The notes under the pieces are model-generated. The model ran no database searches and was not told the origin of the DNA. It saw only the letters and a list, made by a program, of their open reading frames with translations. Shown in pieces: positions 39,285 to 61,300 of a stretch of DNA of 64,000 bases. The DNA lies in assembly GCF_902362185.1 (NCBI RefSeq), contig NC_044500.1, positions 36,781,558 to 36,845,557 of the forward strand, given 5' to 3'. Both the position numbers and the translations under genes were made by a program. The first letter of the stretch is position 1, and each line of letters opens with the position of its first letter. The stretch comes from Chanos chanos. Lineage: Eukaryota; Chordata; Actinopteri; Gonorynchiformes; Chanidae.

Positions 39285-42246
39285 TTTCTAATCCACTCGC
39301 GAAGTCACTGCGTTGACGATAAGTATTTGTGTAGCCTCAGTTCCTTTTTATTTTTGTTTTGCCTGTTTATATGCCTATATATTTTTTCCTTTTTACCTTT
39401 TCAGTATTTCCATTTATCGAGGAACGTTTGTTTAAGAACACAGGCAATCCAGGCAGTAACAAACGCGGGGAAACAGCACGTCTTTTCCGAGCAGAGGTAC
39501 CAGTTCGGAGCGCACTAGTCTATCATTACTGGTCTCTGATGCTTGGACATTCCATGAAATCCACTGTGACTGCATGCCCATATTTAGGAAAGGGTACATA
39601 GTCCATTAAAGGAATTAGGAAGGGCCAAGGTTTATCTTACTAAAATGTCAAAGCTTCTCTTAGATTAACTATTGCTTCCTATTTATAATAACATATTGGA
39701 GTAATTTACCTCACTGCAGGAAAGATATCAAATTTATCATATGGCTGTATGATGAGTGACAGGGCAAAATGAAAAGGGATTCAGAATACAAGACCAAATA
39801 TTTATTGAAAAGGGGAGTTATTCAACAACGACTGAATTACAGTTTATTAAATCATTTTGTTCAATTAAATTAAAAAAAAAATTACAGATTACCAACACAG
39901 AGGAAGCCAAAAAAAGTTTGTCATTTAACTTTTCTGCCTTCTGGTTTTCTGTGTTCACATTTGCATCTCACACATTACATTCAGAAGTGACATAATTATT
40001 ATTAGCAAAAACATCACTTTAATTACAGTAAATTGTTATACAAATAATCTAAATAACTGAAAACATCACATGTACATCTGGCTTCTTTTCTGTTAGTAGA
40101 AGCACCCTATACAACAGACACAGAACCCATAGCATCACTTGAAATAGATTCCAGTTTAGGTTGATGTACACATACAGCTGTATGGGAAATGATAGACTTT
40201 AATTTATTGTGCCAGATGAAAAACAGATGAGAATGTCCTCTATGTTTGCATGAACACTCGTAAACCTCAGGTAGATTCACTCCTTTTGAGATAACCTCTG
40301 TGCACTTATAAAGCTAACAGAAATATTTATAATATAATTAATGACATTCATTCTCAACACTGTATACATTAAAAACCATCTTAGTTGCAATCAGAAGATT
40401 CATATATCATTTAATTTACTCAGAATTGTTTAATTTAAAACAGTCATATTAAATTAGTGCATAGTGAATTTTTCTCTGAGGTCATTCTGCAGATTTTCTG
40501 TTATACATCTCATTATGTGCCTATCCATATACATACAGTGACTGATTCAGTTTTTATCCAGACAACAGAAAACAATTTACAAATGCCTTTATAAATTGAG
40601 TGCTGTCATTATCTAACAATAATTTAAAATCTAAAGATGTTTCACTATCTGTTATGTTTTTCTTTACATTCAAATCATCAGTATTATGTGGAACGTGTAC
40701 ACTGTAAAATCTCTGTATTCTTAGCATTGGCTATGACAATGACACTTTCAATGCCACATACAGTTCATCAAACAAAGAGACGAGAGTCTTGTCTTTAAAT
40801 CTAAGTCTGTGATTTATGAAATACAGGACATCTGCAAGTGCAAATCTAGAAACAGAACAGATAACAATGATCGCGGTAAAAATGAAATTTGATGCAAAAT
40901 TTCACCTGTATTTTTGGCTGTATATCTCAATCACTCTCCTCACAGAAATACAAGCAAATATCTTTTGCAGTCAGTAGTGTTTAAACTGTTACCACTTTAC
41001 TTAAATACTGAGATTTTAGGTGATGAATCACCCAAACCAAAATGGTTATGTTCTATGGTTAATATATGTTAAAGGGAATATTCACATGGTGGACACACAG
41101 AAAGAAAATGATATATTTATACGGACAGGCTGTAAACATGATGCTGAAAAATCTCTGACATATATAATCTCTAAAATTAATCATTTGGACAAAATTGTAA
41201 AATATCCACAACATATATTTACATGCAGCTTTATTCTCAAAAAGTTTAAATTTTGATTTTATCATTTGTTAATATTTTTGGACCTAGTAAGGTGAAATGT
41301 ACTGAGTGTGAATGAGACGTGTTGAGTTTATCAGCCGGCATTAGCTACAGCTACAATGAAAACAGTGGTTTCAGTGAGTTAACTGTATACAGGATCCCGT
41401 CCCCACTATTCACACTGCATTCACTTCACGTGATGGCAGAGCTATCATACTGATTCATACAGAATCAGTATCTTACCCACTGAATCAGACTAAATTTGTA
41501 AACTATGCGTGTTACTTGAGATGAGTGGGAAAATCTCTGACATCAAACATTTGCATTGTGAAATGCATACACTTCTATTGTAAGACAACCACTGATGTAC
41601 AATGTACAGCATGTTTCATGTAATGTTACTCTCTTCTATGGAAGACATGCTTAAGGTTAGCTGTCAGATAAATAATTGTACAATGTAAACTAGTTTGGGC
41701 AAAGAGCTGCCCCAGGACATCCACTGCAGTGTGACGTGCTAATGATTCTTTCTCGTCCTGGTATGGTACAGAAAAACATGTCCTGTGAGACAGAACCAAT
41801 TTCAACGCCACCCTCTCCAAAAAAGTAAATAGACTCATTTCAGGTCTTGTCAGTTAACAAGATACCTTGGGTATGTATTTTACCAAAAATAATGAACACA
41901 CAACCTACAAAAGCCCCAAAATAACAGCTGTAATTTCTGTAGAGTCTGTGATTCTGTGAAACTGAACTACTTGCTGTGAGCAGGGTGAAAAAAAGGACTC
42001 ACTGATGACAGTCGAACGATAGTTCCAAATCACGCAGGGATGCACTCAGATGCAAAAGGATCCAAGACCAATTCATGCTCCATTAGACCAATTAATTGTT
42101 GATTAATTCATTAATTAAAAAATAAATACATATAATAAATTAAAAAGTGCCTCTGAATATGTGAAGGATTCCAAAAGAACAAGGCCCCATTCCACCATCT
42201 GCAGTTCCCTTTTTCATCTTGTTCTTTCTGCATCAGTCCTATTGCA
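39285..42246. other. lmod1 upstream flank and shisa4 3' flank
   Basis: No gene recognised. The left few hundred bases should hold the lmod1 promoter; the right part probably carries shisa4 3'UTR. The rest is AT-rich without identifiable repeats. Confidence 0.45.
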
Positions 42247-45200
42247 TCAGTTTCCTGGGTACTGTGGTGGGGAGTAGGGTGGAGGAGCTGAAGAAACACA
42301 CAACAGAACAATTAAGCAGTGACTTATTTTCATATCATAAACCTTTCAAACACACACAAAGTCCCTGTCATTCTCTGTACTAAACTGAAATAAATTTAGG
42401 ACTGTTAAATTAACAGCAGCAATAGTTCTTGATAAGGAAATTAGAACTGGACCAACACTGTGTAACAAAAGGGACAATACTGACTACTGCACATGTAGTT
42501 TAAAATATGGTCTGCATTTTGTTCACTTTTCAACATAAAATTATTTGTTTCTCACCTGCTTGACTATATGCGGGATCTACCGGAGGGTATGGTGGATAAG
42601 GTCCTGGTTGCATCATGGGATATTGCTGAGGGTACTGTGGCGCCATTGGATATCCAGGGTTAGTGTAATCAGGGTGTCCAATGGGTTTACCGTACGCATC
42701 ATACATTGGCTCTACAGGGTAGCTGGCCATTGGAATCTGTTGGGCTGTGAGACAGTCTGCAGTCAGTCAGTGCAGAGCCATTTTCATATCAAGTCATGAC
42801 TGCTGTGCTGTCCATGCGTTTTTCTTTAAGCATAAATAGGTTGCATTTATTTGTTAGAGTCCTTTAGTCCTCAGAATACATTGGGGCTTTTAACTAAGTG
42901 CATGGTAAACAAGCAAGCATGTTAATCATACAGTGTAGCAGCCTTTGGTTAATTAAATAAAAATACACTTAATAAGAAGATATATTCAGTAAGTGCACAC
43001 GCAGTTCATCATATACAATACCTTCCTGCGTCTCTGCAATAAGAGAAAAAAACATTCTTATTTTTGGCCATGATGGATTTCATGTGAATACAAGGTACTG
43101 TACCATTTTGATACACTACTTTTGCATCATTCAGAAACACTATGTTTTAATAGTTAAAACTTACAAAGTAACCAGATAACTCCTGTTTAATATAACTCCT
43201 GACAAAAGCTTCTTGGCACAGTACTCTCATACCATTGTAATTAATGTTGAAAATATAGAGTCATAGTAAATAAATATGTCCTGCATATGGCTCAGCTATC
43301 TGAACAGGGGTGTACATGTATAGATATCAAGCACACTAACGTGTAGACATCTGTGCGTGTTTTTGCCTGTTCCCACACCTTACCTGGATATTGGCAGAAT
43401 TGTGACTTGAGACACTACTTGGATAATATAAGTAAATACGTTAAGCTGGTCGTACATTCACCTTCATAAGGGGTCCTCCCACGCTGCTGCCGGCGCTGGT
43501 AAAGATAACAGCATGAACACATAAAACAGCAGACCATAGTGGCAATGATGGCTACAAAGAGCAGGATGGAGGAGGCGATGCCTGCGATCGTCGTGGGGCT
43601 GAGTGAGTGAGAACAGAGAATGAACTGCATAGCAGCACATCACAAGTAATATCGATAGCTCTTGAAAAGTCATACAATTAAACCTAAAATTGTCCAAAAG
43701 TTGACTTAACACAAGGAAAAACAGTATGTCGTGCAATTGTTAGTGTTTGTAATGTACTCATGTGTCACACATCCTCTGCCCTCCAACATCTTATCGTGTG
43801 CCTCCATTACTTTACCCTTATTCAAATAATGGCACTGCATTCGATTACACTGACTGGCCACCCTTTCAAACTTACAACCGGGTCAATGTACTGAGTCTTA
43901 TCTAAAGAGCAGTTTAATTTTATCTTGTTGCCCATAATGAGTGTTTGTGCACTCCTAATTGATTGATGATTGGGAACCTTGGAAAAAAAATTGCAGAGCT
44001 TATAGCTGGATTGGAGGTTACTTATCTCAGCATTACCACTGTCCCCATGAGAGCCTAATGAGAGAGACCACTAAAAGGATAATGAGAAACAAAGTGTGCA
44101 AAGAGGGATAAATTGTCTACATTTCAGCAGTACCTCAAGTGTGCAATACTGAAAGACATCAATATAATTATGACCTATTCAGGGCCAAAGGAGTTAACTA
44201 ATAAACAGAAATATGCAGTGACAGCAAGATGATGGAAACCAGCAACAACTGTGAAAAAGTCTGTAATGCACTAGTTAAATGGAGTGGAGAAGCACCTGAA
44301 CTGGAAGAGCATACATCGCTTCTGCTCTCTCTCTGTGATCATCTTGAAGGCATCCAGGCAGCAGTAACGGCGGTGACAGTTCCCACAGCAGAAGGTGATG
44401 AGTGGGCAGTCAAAACCATTGTGCCAGGTGCCGTTCTTGTCAACATACCATAGGCAGTCCTCTCTGGCACTCACTGTGGGCATATATAAAGACCAACCTG
44501 ATGAGGGGACACCTAACTACTACTCTGTGGTCTTCAAACAGGAAGGAAATTTCACGCCACACTGCTTTCAGTGGTAATTTAGCCAAACAGGTCAGTTGAA
44601 ATAGGCTCCCTGATGGAATACAAACTAGTATAAAGTACCAGCTTAAAGATCGACTCCAACTGGTACAGGATTTGGGTAAATTCCACTACACGAGAATAAT
44701 GTTTAATAAACAATAAGTAGCTCTTTTGGGTAAGGACATTTTGGTATATCACGTAATATGAGTGGTCCAATATTGCATGTTCTTTTTTATGCAAGAAAGA
44801 AAAGGCAAGCAAGCAAAATAGCAACCATGTAAAAGCCAACAATGCATAAGGTTAGTGGGGTTGAGGGCGCAAACTCACAAATTCATGTTCGAAAATATCT
44901 AAATGTAGAATGAAAAGTGAGAACTATGAAATATTACCACTATGAAATATTACCACAGTTGTACTTTCAGAGCTTATTTATGCAATTTCAACGAGACAAG
45001 AAATAGCATCTTTGCTCCTGTAGTAGTTTCCTGTAAATGTAGGTCACTCTGCCACCTGCTTGAAGGACTGAACTCACGGATTAACTTTCCGTTCCTAGTT
45101 CAATAGTGGTTATTACATGAAGACAGAAAAAACACCGGTCTATGTAAAATATTCACAAGGTTGTGCAAAGCATCTGCGTACTAGTGGTCTGGATCACATA

Positions 45201-45808
45201 TTCAATAAAATAAGTGAAACAAAATTAACACTGTCATTGATTGTTAGCTTAGGAACGTATCTGTCGTTCTATAAATACTTGTTCATCAAATCTTTACTCA
45301 GCATCTGGTAACCGTTTTGCTTATATTAACAGTATGCTAGTATATTAATTCAGCCCGCCGTTTGGCAAACGGCAAATGGATTTAGAAAGATTTTGCAAAA
45401 AATCAAGTTGCTTCAATATGTTCACGACATACTCTGTAAACAAAATACAAATGACTGGAATGACGATGGTTATTGTGAGCAATCTTTGTGCGTTTACAAA
45501 TGAACAACACATAGCCATTTGCTCATGGCGCCCCCAAAATACAAGATACACGAAAAATCACATTGAAGTCTAAGAGGGTAATATTTATATACTGCGAGTC
45601 ACATTCAAATGAAATGGCATGTCTTACAATGGGATGGGCTATCTACATCCTATCGTTTATATTTCATTGCCCATAAATATCTTCCACATGTGAAGTGTTT
45701 CTGTGCATCTCATAAGGGCCTATAAAGAAACCGAAGCACTGCCGCCTTACCATGCCAAGCTGAGAGAATCATGTAGAGGACCGGTATAGCCACCGCAGTG
45801 AGGGACAT
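42247..45808 (-). CDS. shisa4: Protein shisa-4
   Basis: Five exons: 45751-45808, 44296-44473, 43462-43598, 42556-42744, 42247-42287, encoding 200 residues (human SHISA4 has 197). A signal peptide (MSLTAVAIPVLYMILSAWH) leads to a cysteine-rich Shisa ectodomain (EDCLWYVDKNGTWHNGFDCP, then ITFCCGNCHRRYCC). A transmembrane helix (IAGIASSILLFVAIIATMVC) and juxtamembrane CCFMCSCCYLY follow, then a proline/tyrosine-rich cytoplasmic tail ending PPPYSPPQYPGN, whose PPPY fits a NEDD4-type WW ligand. SHISA4 is a single-pass membrane protein of poorly known function; other Shisa proteins retain receptors in the ER or modulate glutamate receptors. The fourth-exon acceptor was chosen at 42744 because it restores frame (AQQIPM, matching human GQEIPM). 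A candidate 12-nt cassette microexon lies in the preceding intron. Confidence 0.93.
43022..43033 (-). other. shisa4: Candidate 12-nt cassette microexon of shisa4
   Basis: On the minus strand AGACGCAGGAAG is flanked by a strong acceptor (ttttttctcttattgcag) and a donor GTATTG. It lies in the intron between shisa4 exons 43462-43598 and 42556-42744. Both flanking junctions are phase 1 and 12 is a multiple of three, so inclusion would add four residues (reading EETQEAQQ instead of EAQQ) without changing frame. Confidence 0.5.
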
Positions 45809-47785
45809 CTTAATAAAACGATTAATAAAAGAATAAAGAATTTGTAACAAAAAGAGTTACACTTTAGGGTGTCATTTGTACCGAAATAAAATAGCTCCAG
45901 GACACACACAACTGTGCACTAACGACGGAACTGCTCAGCATCAACCACTGGGTTCGTGATCCACTAAGATCCGTGTCGAATGACACATCGCCTCTGACGC
46001 TGCACGCCGAGAGGTCGGATGAGCCTGAACGCCAATCTGCCCGCTCCTCCTCAGCCTGTTAAAGGGGAACAAGGCACTCCAAACAACACTTGTCCTGTCT
46101 TAAGACACAAACTGGCACCTAGAACGGCATCATGTTTAGTGTACGAAAACGAGAGGAAAGAACGGATCTTCTTAACAAACAATTAAGCGATTAAAAATCC
46201 CTTGTCAACAGCCAAGACTTACCTTAAGTACCAAAACCCTTTAAGAACATAGAATCTCCTTGCCCACTGATGGACATGCTGTCCTGTTTAGCCCTGATGC
46301 TAGAACTGTTTAGTATTACGCTTATTACGTCACTCATTAATATAAAATATATTGTCATTGAAATTAGGTCATTCACATATTGTGTGTGTGTATGTGTCAC
46401 TTAAGCACTTCATGCTGACATGCACTTCTGGCTATCTTCTGGCAGTTCCCCGTCTTTTACACCTTATTTATGAGGGATTCTCTGCGCAACACTGCAGATT
46501 TCATACTGGCAAAAAAAAGCAGACATCCAAAAATGGTTCTGAGGAACCATGGCTTATGCCACAGATTTTCCACTGGAGGGCCTATACAGTATGGGACTGC
46601 CACAGGAAACACTTTTGTAAACAGCTGAGCACTGGTGACAATTAATGACTCTCTTCCTGCTAAACCTCACTGCCATCAGTCAAATGCAAACCCATCTCTA
46701 CAAGGTATTTAATTGGTGTAAATTGCAGCTGAATAACCAGTAAACTTAAAATCACTTGGGTAACTGCCAAAAGAAGACTGCATCACATGGCTAGTCATCA
46801 GTGATGAAATATCATCTGCATTTGGGTCAGTTCTTATAAAGCATTTGTCAGACACAGTGTCCAAAGCTACAACATGTTAAACAGTAATGGTAAATGCAAA
46901 AATAAAAAAAAGATAATTGTAAAATAAAGTGCTGGCTTGCTTATTTAATGTATTTGAAAATACCACCTAGGATTAAAGCAAATTTAATTTATTTTCTGTA
47001 AAACCATCACAAGACGTGGAAAATGAAAATGGGACCATTTTGGGTCTTTTATTTTGAAATTTCACCCAAAACTCCAGTGGGTACAAGGATAAGTAGTAGG
47101 ATGTGTTTCACCATGGCAACAGTGCGAATCCCTCATACCCACACACACATCCCAACAAGTACATCAGGGTCATTAGAAGATTGTTTCCATGACAAAAAAA
47201 GCTGTGATTTCTGAAAAGAGACCTAATATTCCCCACTTCTGTTCAACATTTATTTCTCCTATAAAGTGTCTTATCTCTAGAGACAGATTCTAGACCACCA
47301 CAACTGGGTAGAATGTGGGGTCACAAAGGGGCATCCGTTGAACCCTTTTCATTGTTCATACTGGGATGTCAAGTCCATTAAATTTTCATAGATCACTCAA
47401 CCCCATTGTCATGTTCAAAGCTCCTTCAAGTCCACTGGACCAAGAGTGTCTTGCTAACCAAAACATCCATTGTAGATCTGACTGCCCAGTCCTTCCTGGG
47501 ATCAAATCAAGGTGCCCATCTCCTCATTCCTCTTTTACACTGTTCCTGTATCTTTCAAATACGTCCACCTCAGGATTCCTTCACTTCAAATGTAGGTTTG
47601 GGCTCAGGGTGTGTGCGTTTCAATCGTTTTACCTCCGTAGTCCTCTTTCGAGAATGGTATTGAAGAGAGACACCTAAAAGGCATTTAGAAGACATTCCAA
47701 TACTCAAAAGTTTGGAGAGGGTGAGTGAGCACTTCAGACTGACAGGAGGAAAGTGTTTAGGAGTGATGCTGGGGACAGGTGGTGC
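45809..47785. other. shisa4 upstream region and ipo9 3'UTR
   Basis: The left part holds the shisa4 5'UTR and promoter. The right part, from about 47.0 kb, is probably ipo9 3'UTR. No further gene is recognised. Confidence 0.45.
47249..47254 (-). terminator. ipo9: Candidate poly(A) signal of ipo9
   Basis: AATAAA on the minus strand about 530 bp after the ipo9 stop codon. A second AATAAA at 47048-47053 is an alternative. Confidence 0.3.
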
Positions 47786-57205
<9,420 letters not shown>

Positions 57206-57649
57206 ATTTTTGCCTGTGTTGGCTGAGTTGCGGAGGAGGTACCGGGCCGGAGGAACACTCAATACTGCACCGGAGCGCGCCAATGCACTATAGGGGAGGG
57301 GCTACCAAAGGATGACGTATTGTCTTATCACATTTTTCCGGAGTTTAAAAATTGAGCCCCATCCTCCGGGATGGAGGTCGAATAACGATTAGACACTCGC
57401 AAATACAGCCTGATGTTTCTCAGTGGTTAGAGAGGGGGAAAAAGTTTTCCCCATGATATTACTGAATCTACACACCATATCTTACATGTATTTCTTCTTC
57501 AATGTTTTGCGTGAGCCAAACGCACCACTGATAATCATATTTTGATACATGAACGCTTTTCGTAAGAGGACAAAAAATTTAAAGTACGAAACTTCATACG
57601 TTAGGAGTCAGGGAACAAGCAAATGACGATTTCTTTGAGAACAAACGAT
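57206..57649 (-). promoter_or_regulatory. ipo9: ipo9 5'UTR/promoter region
   Basis: Immediately upstream of the ipo9 start. It has a TTGGCGCG (E2F-like) at 57276-57283 and TGACGTAT (ATF-like) near 57312. Roles are inferred from position only. Confidence 0.4.
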
Positions 57650-57655
57650 TTTATT
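57650..57655 (-). terminator. kdm5b: Candidate poly(A) signal of kdm5b
   Basis: AATAAA on the minus strand about 720 bp after the kdm5b stop codon and about 450 bp upstream of the ipo9 start, so kdm5b and ipo9 are closely spaced head to tail. Confidence 0.4.
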
Positions 57656-58376
57656 CCTCAATGGAATCAACATCAGAAACTTAACGTTCAAAGAAAGCAG
57701 TATACTCAAAAGTATATTTCACACAGCTTCTTCTGTCTGCTACATCACTCACCCAAACAACCCACATCAGAATTCTGTACAACCAGTTCTAATGCTTCTT
57801 ACTAAATATCAGAGTAGATTCTCAAGCTACTAAACTCAGGGGAACCAGCTCAGTTATTGCTGGGATAAATAAATACAATGTTTATATTATTTGATACTTG
57901 TACCAAAGCAGTGGGTTCCAAAAATAATCTGAGATCATTCTGTTTAGTCCAATTAATGTCTTCGAAAAATAGCGCTGGATCTTCCTTTTTAAGTCACATA
58001 TTAGAAGATGTTACACTTCTGTAGAAGATCCAATGACTTGAGGGAGGTTGATGCACTCCACCCTACATTTCTGGGAAGGAAACCCCTGAGGTACAACTCT
58101 GTATTATGTCTTTCTGACAAAAAAACAAAAAAAAAAAAAAAAAAACACAACTCATAGAAGGAAATTTAGAAATACAAAAAGTGACAGTCTTAATGTTTCT
58201 GTATAACAGTCCTATCGAGAGACAAGGAGCACCAGTATCGTGAAGGGAAAAGTGGAGAAGTACTTCTGAAAGGCAGCAAAAGGGATGGTTGGGTGATCAG
58301 GTGCATACTCGGTGCTTTAACTTATGTGCAAAACTGAAAGTCCTTTGACTATACTTCAAAGCCTTTTTGGTCCTCA
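57656..58376 (-). other. kdm5b: Probable 3'UTR of kdm5b
   Basis: Lies between the kdm5b stop codon and the candidate poly(A) signal. It holds a poly(A) run at about 58121-58145 (plus strand) and no coding signal. Confidence 0.5.
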
Positions 58377-61300
58377 TTAGGTCAAATCATTAATAGCACA
58401 GCTGGCACAGATGTAATCTTCCTTCTCTGCCTGCTCCGCAGACACACCCACGCAGATCTGGTGGAACCACTGGTTACAGCTACCGTCACACTGGACCCAA
58501 TTTACCTGAGGAGCGAGACAAAGGTTTTTGACATCAGCATTTTTACCCCTACCCCCTAACTACCCCCCCCCCCCCCCCCCCCCCCGATTGATATTAAAAC
58601 ACAATGGACATAGAACCCGCCAAAAAGTACTGTTCGTCAAGAAAGCTTGTCCTCCAAAGTCAGTAGGAGCCCATGGATGCAAAAATTCAAGAAATGTGTT
58701 GATATAAACGACCATCTGAGCCCAGTTGCTCTCAGACTAACCTCATTTCCTTCAGGCTGCTGACAGTGCTCTGCTGAACAAAGGGCCCAATCCTCTTCAG
58801 AGTCCTCAGAGTAGGACTGGTCAGAGTGACCACTGGAAGAAGACAAGTTTGTCTTTCCATCCCGGTTCTTATCCTTGTTCCTTTTAGGCTTCTTCTTCTT
58901 GGGCTTCTTGACTGTGTCTTTGCTTCGACCCTCTGAATTCTCTTTCTCAAGGCGCCGCTTGGTTTGCTTGTCACCATGGCTGCCACATTCCTTCTTGAAT
59001 TCATGACTGGTGTCCTGCATTGGGGGGAATACCCACGATTATTGCGGTCAATCCATTCAAACTTTTCTTTTGAGTAAACAACTGGCTTCGTCTTTGGGTT
59101 TTCAACTAATAGCTTTACCATGACATATCCCCAAAAAAGTGGTATCAAGAATGCCAACCTGTCCATTTTGATGGGGTGGGCTTCTGTCTTGAGCGATGTG
59201 ATATTGGTGATCATGCTCACTGCTCTGAAGTGATGGGTGCCAGTTCGTCTGGCTTGAGCAGAGCCTATAGCGCAGACTGTGGTAAAGTTGCTGCATCTCA
59301 GGTAATGTGACTTGCAGCAGAAGGCCCTCTACCATCAGCTCCTCTAGCTCCACACTAAGACCTGAGAGACAGCGGTTTACAAACAACAGTTTTCTTAATG
59401 CTTTGTCCCTCGTGTGGAGAAGAGTATCATTTTATTGCTTTTATGGGTTTTTTTGTTTGATTGTTTAAACTAACGACGTTATTCTCATTTTAAAGGTTAC
59501 CTTGGCAAACACAGACCAATAGGCCTTTGAGAAGTCTATATGCATATTTTTAACACTCACCACTAAGAGGAACGCCAGGATGTTGTAGATAAAATGATCC
59601 GCTGCTCTCTTCCTCGTTAAAAAACGATGCCATTCCAGAGATGTACCTCACCTGCAGACAGTTTTGCTCCAGTTAAAAATTCCTCATGGCATGTCAACAG
59701 TATACAAAGTAGAGAATTTAAAAAAAACAGCATACTTTTCCACTGGACTCCATGGTGCGTTTAGCAAGAGCCCACAAATGCTGGGTGGAAGGAGAGACCT
59801 GTTGCACTCTGTGCTGCCAGCGAACTGTTCTCTCAATCATGTAGCGCAGTGCATCACCCTCAGGGAGCCGTACCCGGATCCGCTGTAGAGAAGCAAGCAG
59901 GGGCAGCACCTTGTCCAGCGGCGGCTTTTCTGAGCGTCGGCAGAGCGGGCATAGCCACGGCTGCCCTGTCTGTGGGTCCATGAACCCTGGCACACAACCA
60001 CTGTGGTAAATGTCTCGACAGAGTTCACACTGAAGCATAGGTCCAGCTGGCACCGTGTGACACAAGCAAACAGTGGGGGCCGAACAGTTGGACGTGGGGT
60101 GAAATTTAGCCTCGTTGGATGTCCTGAGGATGGATAAGTTCTCCAGCTCCTTCAGACGCACCTCATCCAGGGTAGCCATCTGTTGAGAACGTATTCATTC
60201 CATGAGCCAGAGCAGTTGTTACCGTTCATTATTTCAGTTGAATTTATGTTGTCTCATGATGGCAGGGGAAATGTGAGCATCCAGACATTTTATTGGGATT
60301 CAGAGTAATTATCCCCCTATCAACAATGAAATATACCACAGAGCAACTCCAGGGGACAGTTAAAGTGTCACCGCTTAGACAATGACGGATACAATGCATA
60401 AAACAGAGAAGCTTACCGCTGATGCTGAGTCTTTGCTCTCAGAGAGAGCCCTCTCCACATCACTGACGCATTCCAGCTTAACAGAGTTTTTCTTGCCATA
60501 TGGTAGAATATCCTTAGTCCGTTTAGACTTTGATTTCTGAGGCTCTGTCTCACACCTGGGGCAAAGTACCTGACCACACAGACAATGAGGTTGAAAGGAA
60601 AAAAAAAAATACACCATTTACATTTTAAAACCAATCACATACTGATTTAATCTTACATCTGCAGTAATCTTTTTAGGGACATTAAAAAGGAATCTACCTC
60701 AAGTAGAGAGAAGGGGGAGTTCTTCAACAGGAATGTTTTGGCTGCACTCTCCTTCCATGCCTGTACCTCAGACACTAGGCTTTCCAGTCGAACAAGTGGC
60801 TCTAGCAGGACAGGTATGGATCTTGCCCTTGAAACCAAATCAGAGAGCGTGGAAAGAACTGGGATACGTCCTCCAATCTGAAAATAAACAAAACAGTAAA
60901 TACCCCAAAAAAACCCAAAAAACAAAAACAAACGAAACAAAACAAGAACTGAAGCTTCTAAGAACATGCTGGTTAGCACACCTGGAGGACATCTGCCTCT
61001 TGTATCCATTCTTTGGCCCTGCTGACAGAGTCTTTGAGCAGGAGACAGTTTGGGAGGTAAGCAGGGATACTGCTGACTTCCTGCAGGGCTGTTTCCAAAT
61101 TCTCAATACCGTGGCGGGGCCTGATCAAGGGGGGAAAAATTTCAAAGAAAAGTACAAGTTTTCTCTTAATAGCGCTCACACACTGTTGCGTGCCTAAACT
61201 TCAGTGACCCATACATTTACATGGTGTAAAAAAAAAAGAAGAAAAAAAAGATACACAATGTGATTCAAAAACAGGTGTCAACGTAACATAAATCTGAACA

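Noticed and set aside
39572-39584. CArG-like 'ccatatttagg' upstream of lmod1
   Set aside because: The core has seven A/T bases, not six, so it is not a consensus SRF site; lmod1 is an SRF target in mammals but I cannot claim this one.
42736-42744. Alternative shisa4 exon-4 acceptor 8 bases downstream (starting ATTCCAATG)
   Set aside because: It breaks the reading frame with exon 3, with or without the microexon; the acceptor at 42744 keeps it and matches human residues.
57206-57283. N-terminal extension of ipo9 (MARSGAVLS...)
   Set aside because: The extension starts at a TTG, not ATG; the first ATG gives a protein of the right length.
59117-59128. Donor CATG|GTAAAG as the end of the kdm5b exon at 59159-59361
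   Set aside because: A better splice site by sequence, but it puts the next exon out of frame and into a stop.
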